From NCBI GenBank assembly GCA_030535375.1, contig JAUNJB010000010.1, positions 1 through 36,007 of the forward strand: a stretch of DNA of 36,007 nucleotides, read 5' to 3'. The notes under the pieces are model-generated. The model made no database searches, was not told where the DNA came from, and saw only the letters and a program-made list of their open reading frames with translations. Source of the stretch: Clostridia bacterium (lineage in GTDB: Bacteria > Bacillota > Clostridia > Christensenellales > Aristaeellaceae). How positions within the stretch are numbered: the first letter of the stretch is position 1; each line of letters opens with the position of its first letter. Both the position numbers and the translations under genes were made by a program. Shown here in pieces: positions 1 through 7,984 of this stretch.

Positions 1-51
1 AAAACGCAGGACCATGCCGCAAACGGCAGCGATGCTTACATCAAAAACTGA
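1..51 (+). CDS. Possible 3' end of a plus-strand gene (partial)
   Basis: The first 51 bases are open in frame 1 and encode KTQDHAANGSDAYIKN followed by TGA. The stop overlaps the 5' arm of a terminator hairpin (45-80), as expected for a gene end. The last residues resemble the conserved peptide-like spacer at 22278-22368 and 4297-4402 (PAMDG followed by AY), so this may instead be another copy of that element. Too little sequence is present to assign a function. Confidence 0.35.
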   Translation, partial: KTQDHAANGSDAYIKN

Positions 52-80
52 GCGCAGGAAACCATTCCCGCGCTCAGTTT
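45..80 (+). terminator. Intrinsic terminator
   Basis: An 11-bp perfect stem (45-55 with 70-80, AAACTGAGCGC paired with GCGCTCAGTTT) with a 14-nt loop runs into TTTTC. It ends whatever plus-strand gene enters the window. From 82 to 176 I see no gene, only a short CTCCCT/AGGGAG inverted repeat near 137-156 behind the minus-strand gene. Confidence 0.75.
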
Positions 81-176
81 TCTTCATCCATATCTCCGGC
101 CGATGGCGGCCAAATCACCGCGCCGAGCGCCTTCTCCCTTTCGCCGGAGGGAGGGGCTGCCCGCGCCTGTTTTTTG

Positions 177-2060
177 TCAGCGCGTTTGGCCAGTCAGGGA
201 AGGAAACAGTATTTTCTCATTGTAGAATACTGATTTTCTCCCGAGCTCCTCAAACAGTCGGTCGTATCCATATTCCTCCGCAAGCGTCTCCCTCTCCGAA
301 AACAGATTGGTGCCCAGCCCAAGACGGTTCCCTTCGATCTCCACGCCGATGCTCGCCAGCGCCGTGGGGAAGAAATCAAGCGTCGTGAATCTTCTGTTCT
401 TCTCCTGCGCGGGTTCCACCACCGCATGGATAAACGCATTGTACACCTTGCGCTCCGTCTCGCCACCGTATTTGTTGTATTCATGCTCGCCATAGAACCC
501 CGAAACCATGCTGCTGTGATCGCCGGTAACGACAATGGTCGTATTCTCATAAAACGGCTGTTCGCTGCACCATTCGATGAAATCGCTGACCTGCTTCGAC
601 GAGCAAGCCAGCACATTGGCAAACTCATTGTCATAGGTGTCCGGGCAGAGCGGGCAGATGTATCCTTCCGGCGTATGCGTATCGACGGTCAGCAAGGACA
701 GCTGGAACGGCTGATCATCCTGGGCGAGCTTGAGCAGCGTCTCCTTCGCCAGCGCATAGAGCTTCTGATCCTCAAACCCCCAGTTGACATAGTAGTCCGG
801 TTCTATGATGCCCTCGTCAACCGCGTAGCAGTAATCGAGGATCTCATAGCCGCCGTGCTGCGTAAAGAACTGACTGCGGCCTCCGAACTCAAAGTCCGAT
901 CCCGCTAAAAAGACGTTGTGGTATCCCGCCTCCTCAAGAATATCGCCCAGGGCTGTGGCGCCGGGCATGAACGCCTCATAGAGGCTCATGCTGTTGTCCA
1001 CTCCCGAGATTCCGTCCTCCTGGGTGTACAGCTTGAGCGGCAGACCTGCCGTCTGCGCCACCAGCCCGGCGATCGTCCAGCCGCAGGCGGGTGCAACAGC
1101 CGCGCCCTCAATCAGCTCCGACTGGGAAAAGCTGACGTTGGCCTTCGCAATCTGCGTCATCTCCGGAATATAGTTGTCCTCAAAGAAGCCGCCGTTGGCC
1201 ACATCCTGGGACGACGTTTCCCCGGACTCGATGTACACCCAGATCAAATTCCGCTTCTGTTCGGGAAAACGCAGGGCAACGGTGCCGGGATCGACATATT
1301 CCTCCTCAATCAGAGAAGACTGGCGCAGCTGATTGAGGAAAAAACCGCTGATAAAGAAGCTTTGATCCGCGCTGACAAACAGCGCGCCAAACCACAGCAG
1401 CATACCCGCCGTCGCGAGCAAAGCGGGCAGCCGCACCGGAAAAACCTGCATGTTCAAGTCCGGGCGCTTTTCCGCCGTCACCCTGTAGACGCGCCCGGAT
1501 GGAAATCTGCACAGCACCTGTGCCGCCGCAAAGATGACGACAGCAGGCAGCGCGGCGTTCAGGGTGAAGTCCTCAATAAAGGAATTGGCCGTTCCCCGAA
1601 GCGGCATGTTGATGTGGAAGATCATCTCCTCGAAGCTGATGTTTCCGTAATTGCTCAGCGCCCAGTGATAGCTGCTGCTCAAAAAAATCAGGACAAACAG
1701 CGGAAGATGGACAGCTATCTGCGTCCAGCACCGCCGGCCCTGCCTCCCCTCGGCCACCGACACGCCAATGCCCAGCCGCTGCTTCAGCCTGTGCGAAGCC
1801 TCGCCGAAAAACACGCCTAACCCCACCGCAAACACGGCGGCCAAAGTGCCGTAAGCAAGATATGGTTTACTGTCCCACGTCACATGCCACGATACCCGCT
1901 GAAACGGAATGAAGATGATCATGGTCACCAGTATAATCGTCACCGCATAGGCCATCCACTCCGCCCATGCAAACACCGCAGGGCGCTTCGTCTTCCTGTT
2001 CCGTCCCGCCAGAAGGAACGCCAGCGTCGGCGGCACGCAAAAGTAAACCAGTTGAAGCAT
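177..2060 (-). CDS. OpgB/LTA-synthase-like phosphoglycerol transferase
   Basis: A 627-aa polytopic membrane protein with an extracellular alkaline-phosphatase/sulfatase-fold domain. The N-terminal ~245 residues hold about five hydrophobic segments; the catalytic part starts near residue 270 (IWVYIESGETSSQ). GWTIAGLVAQ is the nucleophile region, and its WTIAG core is the pattern of OpgB/MdoB phosphoglycerol transferases, in which the threonine carries the phosphoglycerol intermediate. VDTHTPEG and VTGDHSSM give later metal-site residues. Such enzymes move phosphoglycerol from phosphatidylglycerol to a glycan or teichoic-acid-like polymer outside the membrane. GAGGGATCAAC precedes the ATG and supports this start. 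It has its own hairpin upstream (2092-2126), so it is probably transcribed separately from the next gene. The fold is well supported; the acceptor polymer is unknown. Confidence 0.85.
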   Translation of the reverse strand: MLQLVYFCVPPTLAFLLAGRNRKTKRPAVFAWAEWMAYAVTIILVTMIIFIPFQRVSWHVTWDSKPYLAYGTLAAVFAVGLGVFFGEASHRLKQRLGIGVSVAEGRQGRRCWTQIAVHLPLFVLIFLSSSYHWALSNYGNISFEEMIFHINMPLRGTANSFIEDFTLNAALPAVVIFAAAQVLCRFPSGRVYRVTAEKRPDLNMQVFPVRLPALLATAGMLLWFGALFVSADQSFFISGFFLNQLRQSSLIEEEYVDPGTVALRFPEQKRNLIWVYIESGETSSQDVANGGFFEDNYIPEMTQIAKANVSFSQSELIEGAAVAPACGWTIAGLVAQTAGLPLKLYTQEDGISGVDNSMSLYEAFMPGATALGDILEEAGYHNVFLAGSDFEFGGRSQFFTQHGGYEILDYCYAVDEGIIEPDYYVNWGFEDQKLYALAKETLLKLAQDDQPFQLSLLTVDTHTPEGYICPLCPDTYDNEFANVLACSSKQVSDFIEWCSEQPFYENTTIVVTGDHSSMVSGFYGEHEYNKYGGETERKVYNAFIHAVVEPAQEKNRRFTTLDFFPTALASIGVEIEGNRLGLGTNLFSERETLAEEYGYDRLFEELGRKSVFYNEKILFPSLTGQTR

Positions 2061-2091
2061 GTTGATCCCTCACATAGACATCGTACAATTT

Positions 2092-2126
2092 AAAAACCAT
2101 GGAGCCAGGCCGGCCCCATGGTTTTT
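2092..2126 (-). terminator. Bidirectional-looking terminator hairpin
   Basis: An 11-bp perfect arm AAAAACCATGG (2092-2102) pairs with CCATGGTTTTT (2116-2126), with GC-rich loop sequence able to pair further. A/T tracts on both sides would let it work either way. It lies about 130 nt beyond the stop of the minus-strand gene ending at 2256. Confidence 0.75.
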
Positions 2127-2255
2127 GCTCGATCCTATCCATTGCAGTTGTGTTTATCGGGGCCGCCGCTTTATCAGGCATCTGTTCCATGTACAGGGAT
2201 CATTATAACGACAGAACAGAAAACTGTCAAGCGATTCTTGCTCTGCGCGCCCGGC

Positions 2256-3851
2256 TCACTCGCACAGATACTCGTCCTTGCTGTTGTCCGCGCGCACAGC
2301 GGCATACAGGCAGGCAACCGTCACCACCAGCAGCAGCGACGCCCAGAAGATGCCGCTCCACTCCTCGCTTCCGATGCCCAGGAATCCCGAGCTGTATACG
2401 CGCATGGCGACCGCTTCGCCCAGCTGCGCCTGGCCGTCGTCCACAGTCCAGGCCAGCGTCGCGCCGACAAGACGCTCCTTCACATTCTCCAGAGACTCCT
2501 CGGCCTTCACCTGCATCTCCAGCACGCGGGTACTCGCCGTCACACCGCCATCCGTCTCGCTGGCCGCATCCATATGCACGTCGTAGATCAGCGTGTTATT
2601 CTCCTGGCGCATCGCCGGCTCGGCCGCCTCCGTCTCATCCGCAATCACCGCGGCAGCGTCGGGCGTTCCCCGATCCTCCGGGGGCAGGGATGCCTGCGCA
2701 GGCGTGGCGATTTCCTCCTGCTGCTCATCCTCCGCTTCCCCGGCCGCTTCGTCTTCCTTCTGTTCGTCCTCCTCCGGGGTCTTGATCTCCTTCGCATCCG
2801 TCTCTTCGCCGGTCACCAGCGTCAGCCCATCGGGCAGCACGCAGGAGACGCGCACATCGGCATCCGCCAGGCCGGAATTGACCAGCACCACGCGCAGCTT
2901 CATCTCCTCACCGGCCTCCAGGCTGTCGGCATCCGCAAGCAGCTTCGCGCTGATCTTCGCACCGCACACCTGAATGCGCGGCAGCGGGACGCGCTCGCCA
3001 TCCACACGCAGAATGCCCGCCAGCAGGCGTGTGGCATCCTCATCGCCGTCCAAAGCCTGCTCGCTGATGGTTGCCGGCAGGGTGATCACCGCGCGGCTCG
3101 CCGCGGCGCCCGCCTCGTCCAGCTGAGCGGCCTCGGCGCGAACCTGTCCGCTGATGCGGCTGCCCGCGCGCACAAAGCCGGCGGGAAGCTCCTCACCGAG
3201 CTCCACGCTGTCGGGCAGGATCAGCTCAACCTGCACATCCTTGGGCGCCATGCCCGCGTTGAGCACCTCAATCTGATACGTGAACGCATCGCCCGGGCGA
3301 AGCCGTCCGTCCGTCAGCCCCTCGGCAGAAGCGTTTGCGCTGATATCCGCCACACACAGGTCGAGCGGCGCGCTCGCGCGGTAAAAGCGCGTGCCCATGC
3401 TCATCTCGGCCTCAATGGCCGTCTGCTCGCTCTTACCGCCCGGCATCAGCGTGATCTCCCGCGTGAATACCGTCACGGACGGCACAAACGCACCCGTCTG
3501 CGTATCGAGCTTCGCCGGCTCCAGCACGGCTTCCCATGTGGTATCCTGCGCTGCCGCGACGCGCTCGGGCAGCTTGAGTTCAATCTGCACCGTCGTCTCC
3601 TGGGGGCGCGGATTGCCCGCGGTGACGGTCAGCGTGATCGTCTTTCCCTCTTCCACGCGGCCTTGGCTGGGCACGACATCGAGCGTCAGCTCCTGATCCA
3701 CGCTGGCCAGCGCCTGTGATACGCCGGCCTCCAGCCCCTCGCCAATGCCATCATAGACGGCGCTCAAAAAATCCGGCAGTCCCTGCGCCGAGACTGCCGC
3801 CGGCCACAGCAGAATCAGCGCGGCCAGCGTCATCATGCACAATTTTTTCAC
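2256..3851 (-). CDS. Secreted, membrane-anchored repeat-domain (DUF11/NEW3-like) protein
   Basis: About 531 aa. I chose the GTG at 3851: AGGAGG lies 9 nt upstream and the product then begins MKKLCMMTLAALILLW with an AxA-type signal cleavage (SAQG). A TTG three codons upstream abuts the Shine-Dalgarno sequence and is unlikely. The mature part holds at least three beta-sandwich-like repeats with phrases of the conserved-repeat (DUF11) or NEW3 families (VTAGNPRPQETTVQIELKLP; YQIEVLNAGMAPKDVQVELI; LRVVLVNSGLADADVRVSCV). A Glu/Asp-rich linker follows (around 350-400), then one transmembrane helix (GIFWASLLLVVTVACLY) with a short cytoplasmic tail. It probably displays a surface stalk. No enzymatic motif is seen; the specific role is unknown. 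The adjacent phosphoglycerol transferase suggests envelope work, which is inference. Confidence 0.7.
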   Translation of the reverse strand: MKKLCMMTLAALILLWPAAVSAQGLPDFLSAVYDGIGEGLEAGVSQALASVDQELTLDVVPSQGRVEEGKTITLTVTAGNPRPQETTVQIELKLPERVAAAQDTTWEAVLEPAKLDTQTGAFVPSVTVFTREITLMPGGKSEQTAIEAEMSMGTRFYRASAPLDLCVADISANASAEGLTDGRLRPGDAFTYQIEVLNAGMAPKDVQVELILPDSVELGEELPAGFVRAGSRISGQVRAEAAQLDEAGAAASRAVITLPATISEQALDGDEDATRLLAGILRVDGERVPLPRIQVCGAKISAKLLADADSLEAGEEMKLRVVLVNSGLADADVRVSCVLPDGLTLVTGEETDAKEIKTPEEDEQKEDEAAGEAEDEQQEEIATPAQASLPPEDRGTPDAAAVIADETEAAEPAMRQENNTLIYDVHMDAASETDGGVTASTRVLEMQVKAEESLENVKERLVGATLAWTVDDGQAQLGEAVAMRVYSSGFLGIGSEEWSGIFWASLLLVVTVACLYAAVRADNSKDEYLCE

Positions 3852-4086
3852 TGGAATCAACCTCCTTGTGTGCCTTACTTTGGCCCGTTTCAGAGGCGTT
3901 TATACCGGCTCCGGCACACATTTGGCGGACGAATCCGGACGCTTGCGCGCCGTGCCCGCGCCTGCGTCTGAAAAACACCCCAGGTCATCCAGCATAAGGA
4001 AGCGGCGTCAAAATGCGCGTCCTTTTCTCTCTCATGATGGCGAACCGTTTCGCTCCCATTCTCTCCAATCTGCCCGGACAAAACCC

Positions 4087-4425
4087 AAAAGCGCGCCGTG
4101 CGCGCTTCCACTTCCGAAGCGCTTCAACACTCCGAAGTATTTCTGTGCTCGCTGTCCGGTTTTTCGCGCAATTTCCTGGCGGCCAGCGGCCACTTCCACT
4201 TCCGAAGAGCTTTGCAAATCGAACGATTAAGGCGAACGTGCCCGTCTTTGCGTAATTTCCTATCAAGCAAAAAGGCCGTGGGATCATTCCACGGCCTCGG
4301 TGTATTGACATAAGCATCGCCGCCGTCCATAGCGGGGTGTATTCTTCCGGCTATTGCCCGGAGTCCCCTTCCGGGGAAAATATCCCTTCATCGACGGTCT
4401 GTGGCCGCGGGATCATTCCGCGGCC
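4087..4425 (-). repeat. Tandem post-terminator modular element, locus A
   Basis: Read on the minus strand: hairpin 4403-4425 (GGCCGCGG/CCGCGGCC), conserved spacer 4297-4402, hairpin 4274-4296 (GGCCGTGG/CCACGGCC) with TTTTT, module A1 (4273 to about 4193), GC hairpin about 4179-4192, module A2 (4178 to about 4106), then hairpin 4091-4105 (GCGCGC-CGT-GCGCGC) followed by TTTT. A1 contains AGGAAATTACGCAAAGACG and A2 contains AGGAAATTGCGCGAAAAACC; both end in a GGAAGTGGAAG-type tract. Related modules lie at 13963-14047, 21832-21911, 22170-22256 and 33361-33410. The rest of the gap (3852-4086) must contain the start signals of the 2256-3851 gene, but I recognise no promoter or gene there. Confidence 0.7.
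4274..4296 (-). terminator. Intrinsic terminator of the small acidic-protein gene
   Basis: An 8-bp perfect GC-rich stem (GGCCGTGG/CCACGGCC) is followed on the minus strand by TTTTTGC. It lies 141 nt past the stop at 4437. A near-identical hairpin at 4403-4425 sits directly after the stop codon but lacks a T-tract. Confidence 0.65.
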
Positions 4426-4436
4426 CGGCAATCCGT

Positions 4437-4739
4437 TTACTCCTGCCCTTCCGGCTCCTGCGTGTCAGGCGTCTCATCAACGGCGACAAAGACCTCTTCG
4501 TTCTCCTCGATGGTTTCCTCCTCGACCTCGAAAACGTCTTCCTCACCGTCGAGCACGAGGATGTCGTCCTCGCGCGCGGTCTTGGCCTGCACAATCAGCT
4601 CCATCGTGTCCACGTCTACGGCAAAGATCGTCTCCGGAGACGCCGAATGCTCCCTGAGGTACCGGGCAACGGCCGCCGCCTGTTTCCTGTTCATCTTAAA
4701 AACGATCGCACGATGCTCGCTGCGGGTGATTTCATCCAT
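4437..4739 (-). CDS. Small acidic protein of unknown function
   Basis: 100 aa. AAGGAGAG lies 6 nt before the ATG. The first ~55 residues look like a compact alpha/beta unit (RAIVFKMNRKQAAAVARYL, then TIFAVDVDTMELIVQAK). The last ~45 residues are an acidic, probably disordered tail rich in Glu and Asp with few basic residues. No signal peptide or membrane segment is present. I do not recognise the family. It lies between the aldo/keto reductase gene and repeat locus A and has its own ribosome site and terminator, which argues that it is real. Confidence 0.7.
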   Translation of the reverse strand: MDEITRSEHRAIVFKMNRKQAAAVARYLREHSASPETIFAVDVDTMELIVQAKTAREDDILVLDGEEDVFEVEEETIEENEEVFVAVDETPDTQEPEGQE

Positions 4740-4870
4740 ATTATTCTCTCCTTCATACTGGGTCGATGAATTTCATAAGCAGAATGCCTGTCCATGCCAG
4801 GTTTTGCTTCTTATATGCGTTTTCCCCAAAAGCAGGGAAATATTCTGCCGGCAGTCCGCCGGCCTGCCCA

Positions 4871-5998
4871 TCACAGGCCCTTTTTCTGCATGATTTCCGC
4901 GATTTCAGACAGCTTCCTGCGTATCGGAAGCGCCTGCGGGCACGCCTGTTCGCACTTGCCGCACTTTTTGCACGCGCCCGCACGCTCGCCCTCGTCCATA
5001 TCCTTCCAGGCCATGGCCGTGCGGCGCTCATTATTATACATGGCATAGTCGTTCACCACCCGGAAGTTTTCCGGGATGTCCACGCCAAACGGGCACGGCA
5101 TGCAGTAGCGGCAGGCCGTGCAGCCGACGAACACCTTCGCATGCAGCGCGTCGCGGACCTCGCGCACAACCTCCTGCTCCCGCTCGCTGAGCGGCTCAAG
5201 TCTTTCGAATGTGCGCAGATTATCCTCCACCTGTTCCTCACTGGACATGCCCGAGAGGATCACGCGGCAGTTTTCAAGGCTCGCCACCCAGCGCATCGCC
5301 CAGGACGCCACGGACATCTCCGGCCGCACGGCCTTAAAGCGCGCGACGATATCCTCGCTGAGCGTCGCCAGGCTGCCGCCCTTGACCGGCTCCATCACAA
5401 TCACCGGCACGCCCATGCGCGTGGCCAGCTCGTAGCCCTTCATGCCCGCCTGGATGTCCACATCCATGTAATTGAACTGGATCTGGCAGAAGTCCCAATC
5501 ACGATAGGTGAGCATCTCCTCGAAGACCTCGTAGCTGTCGTGGAACGAGAAGCCCAGATGACGGATGCGTCCCAGCCTCTGCTGTTCCAGCAAAAAATCG
5601 AGGATGCCCATCTCAAGCGCCTGATGCCAGCGCTGCGCGTTCATCGCGTGCAGCAGATAGAAATCGAAGTAGTCCGTCTGCAGGGCCTGAAACTGCCCCT
5701 CGTAGATCGCCTTTGCCTCCTCAAGCGAGGAAATGATCGCCATCGGCAGCTTTGTCGCCAGATAAAAGCTCTCCCGCGGATACGCCTTCAGCGCGCGGCC
5801 GACAAACGCTTCGCTCGTGCGCTGGTGGTAGAAATACGCCGTGTCAAAGTAGTTCACGCCCGCCTTGTACGCCGCATCGAGCATCTTCACCGCGCGCTGC
5901 TCGTCGATCGTGCCCTCGGGCGTCGTGGGAAAGCGCATGCAGCCGAATCCAAGACGCGACGGCCGCACGCCCAGCCTTTCAAGATTAGAGTATTCCAT
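4871..5998 (-). CDS. Aldo/keto reductase with C-terminal 4Fe-4S ferredoxin region
   Basis: About 375 aa. The start at 5998 has GGGAGGAAAT immediately before it and gives MEYSNLERLGVRPSRLGFG, the normal start of this family; an upstream in-frame ATG at 6061 would add an unlikely Arg-rich extension. The TIM-barrel carries the expected AKR residues: Asp in NYFDTA, Tyr in AYFYHQ, Lys in LATKLP, His in LLHAMN. The C-terminal ~100 residues add cysteine clusters CTACRYCMPCPFG and CKKCGKCEQACPQ, typical of Fe-S oxidoreductases in anaerobes. It probably reduces a carbonyl substrate using NAD(P)H or low-potential electrons in the cytoplasm; the substrate is unknown. A GCCGGC-based hairpin about 4844-4860 may terminate it weakly. 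Confidence 0.88.
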   Translation of the reverse strand: MEYSNLERLGVRPSRLGFGCMRFPTTPEGTIDEQRAVKMLDAAYKAGVNYFDTAYFYHQRTSEAFVGRALKAYPRESFYLATKLPMAIISSLEEAKAIYEGQFQALQTDYFDFYLLHAMNAQRWHQALEMGILDFLLEQQRLGRIRHLGFSFHDSYEVFEEMLTYRDWDFCQIQFNYMDVDIQAGMKGYELATRMGVPVIVMEPVKGGSLATLSEDIVARFKAVRPEMSVASWAMRWVASLENCRVILSGMSSEEQVEDNLRTFERLEPLSEREQEVVREVRDALHAKVFVGCTACRYCMPCPFGVDIPENFRVVNDYAMYNNERRTAMAWKDMDEGERAGACKKCGKCEQACPQALPIRRKLSEIAEIMQKKGL

Positions 5999-6026
5999 AT
6001 TTCCTCCCGTACATGTCGTCCGCATG

Positions 6027-7313
6027 CTACGCCCTCTGCGGCAGCTCAATGGTAAACGCACTGCCTTTGCCCGGCTCGCTGCTGACCTTCACCTCGCCGC
6101 CGTGCAGCTGCACGATGCGCCTGACCAGCGCCAGCCCCAGGCCAACGCCCTGCGTAGCATGACTCTTGTCCCCCTGATAGAATTTTTCAAAGATATGGGC
6201 CATGGTTTCCTCGTCCATGCCGCAGCCCGTATCGGATACCGTCACCGTAAGCAGCTGGGGTGTGCGGCGCATGGCCACCGAGATCTCGCCGCCCTCCGGC
6301 GTGAACTTGACCGCGTTGCCGAGGATATTGAGAAAGGCCTGGGCCATCAGCTCCTCGTCGGCCACGGCCGCCACGTCCGAGATATCCGCCGTCAGCGTGA
6401 TGTGCTTATCCTCCATCGCGGGAAGCAGTGACGCGGCAATCTCCCGCAGCTGCTCGCCGATGCGATAGCGCGCCGTATTGGCCGACGCGCCCTCGCTCTC
6501 CAGCCGTGACAGGCGGAGCAGGCTGTCCGACAGGCCCGCCAAGCGCCTGCTCTCCCGGGCGATTGCCTGCGCGTAGCCGCGCTGCGTCTGCGCGTCCACG
6601 TCAGGCAGCTGCATCAGCTGCGCATAGGAATGGATCGCGGCGACAGGCGTCTTGATCTCATGGGACACGCTCGATGTGAAGTCCCGCCGCAGATATTCGA
6701 CGCCCGAGAGCGCCTGCGCCATCGCATTGAAATCGTCGATCAGGCCGCGCACCTGCTCGCTCATGTACCTTTGCTGGGGCACGCGCACGGTGAAATCCCC
6801 CTCGGCAATGCGCTTTGCGGCGTCGCTGAGCTCGGTAACCGGGCGAACAAGCCGCCCCGCTGTGAAGCGGCCCATGACCAGCGTCAGCACGCTGAACGCC
6901 GCAGCCGTCATCAGCAGATAAAACAGCAGCATCTTGGACGCAAGCCCCGTATTCGTCTGGCGCACCACGCACATCCGGCCGTCGAGCACGAAGACGGTCT
7001 GCCACCGCCCGGTATCGAAAACCACCTGTCCGCCGCGCGCCTGCGCCGCCGCCTCCGGGGAGATCTGATCCTCCTGGGCAAAAGCGATCCGCTGGCTGCT
7101 GCTGCTGAGCACCCCGAGTATCTCCTCGGCCTCCAGGTCGCTGCGCTGGCGCAGCTCGATGGCCGCCAGCGCCAGGCCGCTCTGGTTCTGCCGCGTCAGC
7201 TCGCGCCTGGCATCCACAAACGCCCATCCCGTGATGCACAGCGTGCTCAGCACGGCCAGCAGCATAGCCAGCACCAGCGAAAAGAACAGCCGCGTGCGCT
7301 CATTTCTCAGCAT
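6027..7313 (-). CDS. Sensor histidine kinase with HAMP domain
   Basis: 428 aa. Topology: TM1 about residues 9-32, an extracytoplasmic sensor stretch of ~95 residues, TM2 about 127-147, HAMP about 148-200 (GRLVRPVTELSDAAKRIAEG), HisKA with phospho-acceptor H218 in SVSHEIKTP, then the ATPase domain with N box (NILGNAVKF), G1 (DTGCGMDEE) and G2 (GVGLGLALV). It should phosphorylate the response regulator encoded directly upstream. Its ATG lies inside the end of that gene (ATGCTGA overlap, 7307-7313), so translation is coupled. The signal sensed is unknown; the linkage to a ROK sugar kinase hints at carbohydrate or cell-wall status, which is inference. Confidence 0.93.
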   Translation of the reverse strand: MLRNERTRLFFSLVLAMLLAVLSTLCITGWAFVDARRELTRQNQSGLALAAIELRQRSDLEAEEILGVLSSSSQRIAFAQEDQISPEAAAQARGGQVVFDTGRWQTVFVLDGRMCVVRQTNTGLASKMLLFYLLMTAAAFSVLTLVMGRFTAGRLVRPVTELSDAAKRIAEGDFTVRVPQQRYMSEQVRGLIDDFNAMAQALSGVEYLRRDFTSSVSHEIKTPVAAIHSYAQLMQLPDVDAQTQRGYAQAIARESRRLAGLSDSLLRLSRLESEGASANTARYRIGEQLREIAASLLPAMEDKHITLTADISDVAAVADEELMAQAFLNILGNAVKFTPEGGEISVAMRRTPQLLTVTVSDTGCGMDEETMAHIFEKFYQGDKSHATQGVGLGLALVRRIVQLHGGEVKVSSEPGKGSAFTIELPQRA

Positions 7314-7984
7314 TTTTTCACCTGGGCGCGGTAGCCAAGCCCGCGCACCGTCGTGATGGCGAAATCGTCAATGCCGTTCAGATGCTCGCGCAGGCGGCCG
7401 ATGTGCACATCCACGGTGCGCTCATCGCTCTCGCACTGCACGCCCCATACCGCCTGCATCAGCTGGCGTCGCGTCATCACCTGCCCGGGGTAAGAGAGCA
7501 GATGGAACAGCAGATCAAACTCGCGGCGCGCCAATTCAATGGTACGTCCGCCGCAGGTGACCGTGCGCGTGCGCCCATCCACGCACGTCTGTCCGACGCG
7601 GATGAGCTGCTCGTTCCGGATGTCCGCGCGGCGCAGCAGCGCGCCGATGCGCAGCATCATCTCATCGAGCTCCACCGGCTTGATCATATAGTCATCCGCT
7701 CCGGAGAAAAAGCCCTCACGCTTGTCCGCCATCTCGCCCTTGGCCGTCACCATCAGGATCGGCAGCGCGGCAAACGCGCCGCGGGCGCGCCTGGCAAGCG
7801 AAAAGCCATCCTCGCCGGGCATCATCACATCGCAGACCATCAGCTGGATGTCCCCGCGCTGGAGACATGCCATCGCGCGGGCCGCGTCCGCAGCCGGAAC
7901 GGCCTCATGCCCACAGCCCGCGATATAGGCGCACAGCGTCGCCCGCTGCGCGGCATCGTCTTCGACAACGAGAATCCGGGCCAT
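7307..7984 (-). CDS. OmpR/PhoB-family response regulator
   Basis: 225 aa. Receiver domain residues 1-115 with the acidic pair EDD near 8-10, phospho-acceptor D52 (MVCDVMMP) and the conserved Lys in MIKPVE; a winged-helix DNA-binding domain fills the C-terminal half (RREFDLLFHLLSYPGQVMTR, then TVDVHIGRLREHL and TTVRGLGY). The start at 7984 gives MARILVVEDD. Its ATG shares one base with the TAA stop of the ROK kinase gene (TAATG), and GAAGGAAG lies just upstream. A longer in-frame reading up to 8233 only runs through the kinase gene in another frame. It is partner to the kinase at 6027-7313. Confidence 0.93.
   Translation of the reverse strand: MARILVVEDDAAQRATLCAYIAGCGHEAVPAADAARAMACLQRGDIQLMVCDVMMPGEDGFSLARRARGAFAALPILMVTAKGEMADKREGFFSGADDYMIKPVELDEMMLRIGALLRRADIRNEQLIRVGQTCVDGRTRTVTCGGRTIELARREFDLLFHLLSYPGQVMTRRQLMQAVWGVQCESDERTVDVHIGRLREHLNGIDDFAITTVRGLGYRAQVKKC

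Noticed and set aside
3985..4317. Overlapping short frames on both strands in the gap 3852-4436
   Set aside because: All run through repeat locus A, including its hairpins, and none has a ribosome site. The similar peptides seen in other loci come from the repeat itself.
4087..4425. CRISPR array
   Set aside because: The repeats are long, hairpin-containing, imperfect and not separated by regular unique spacers; no cas genes are present.
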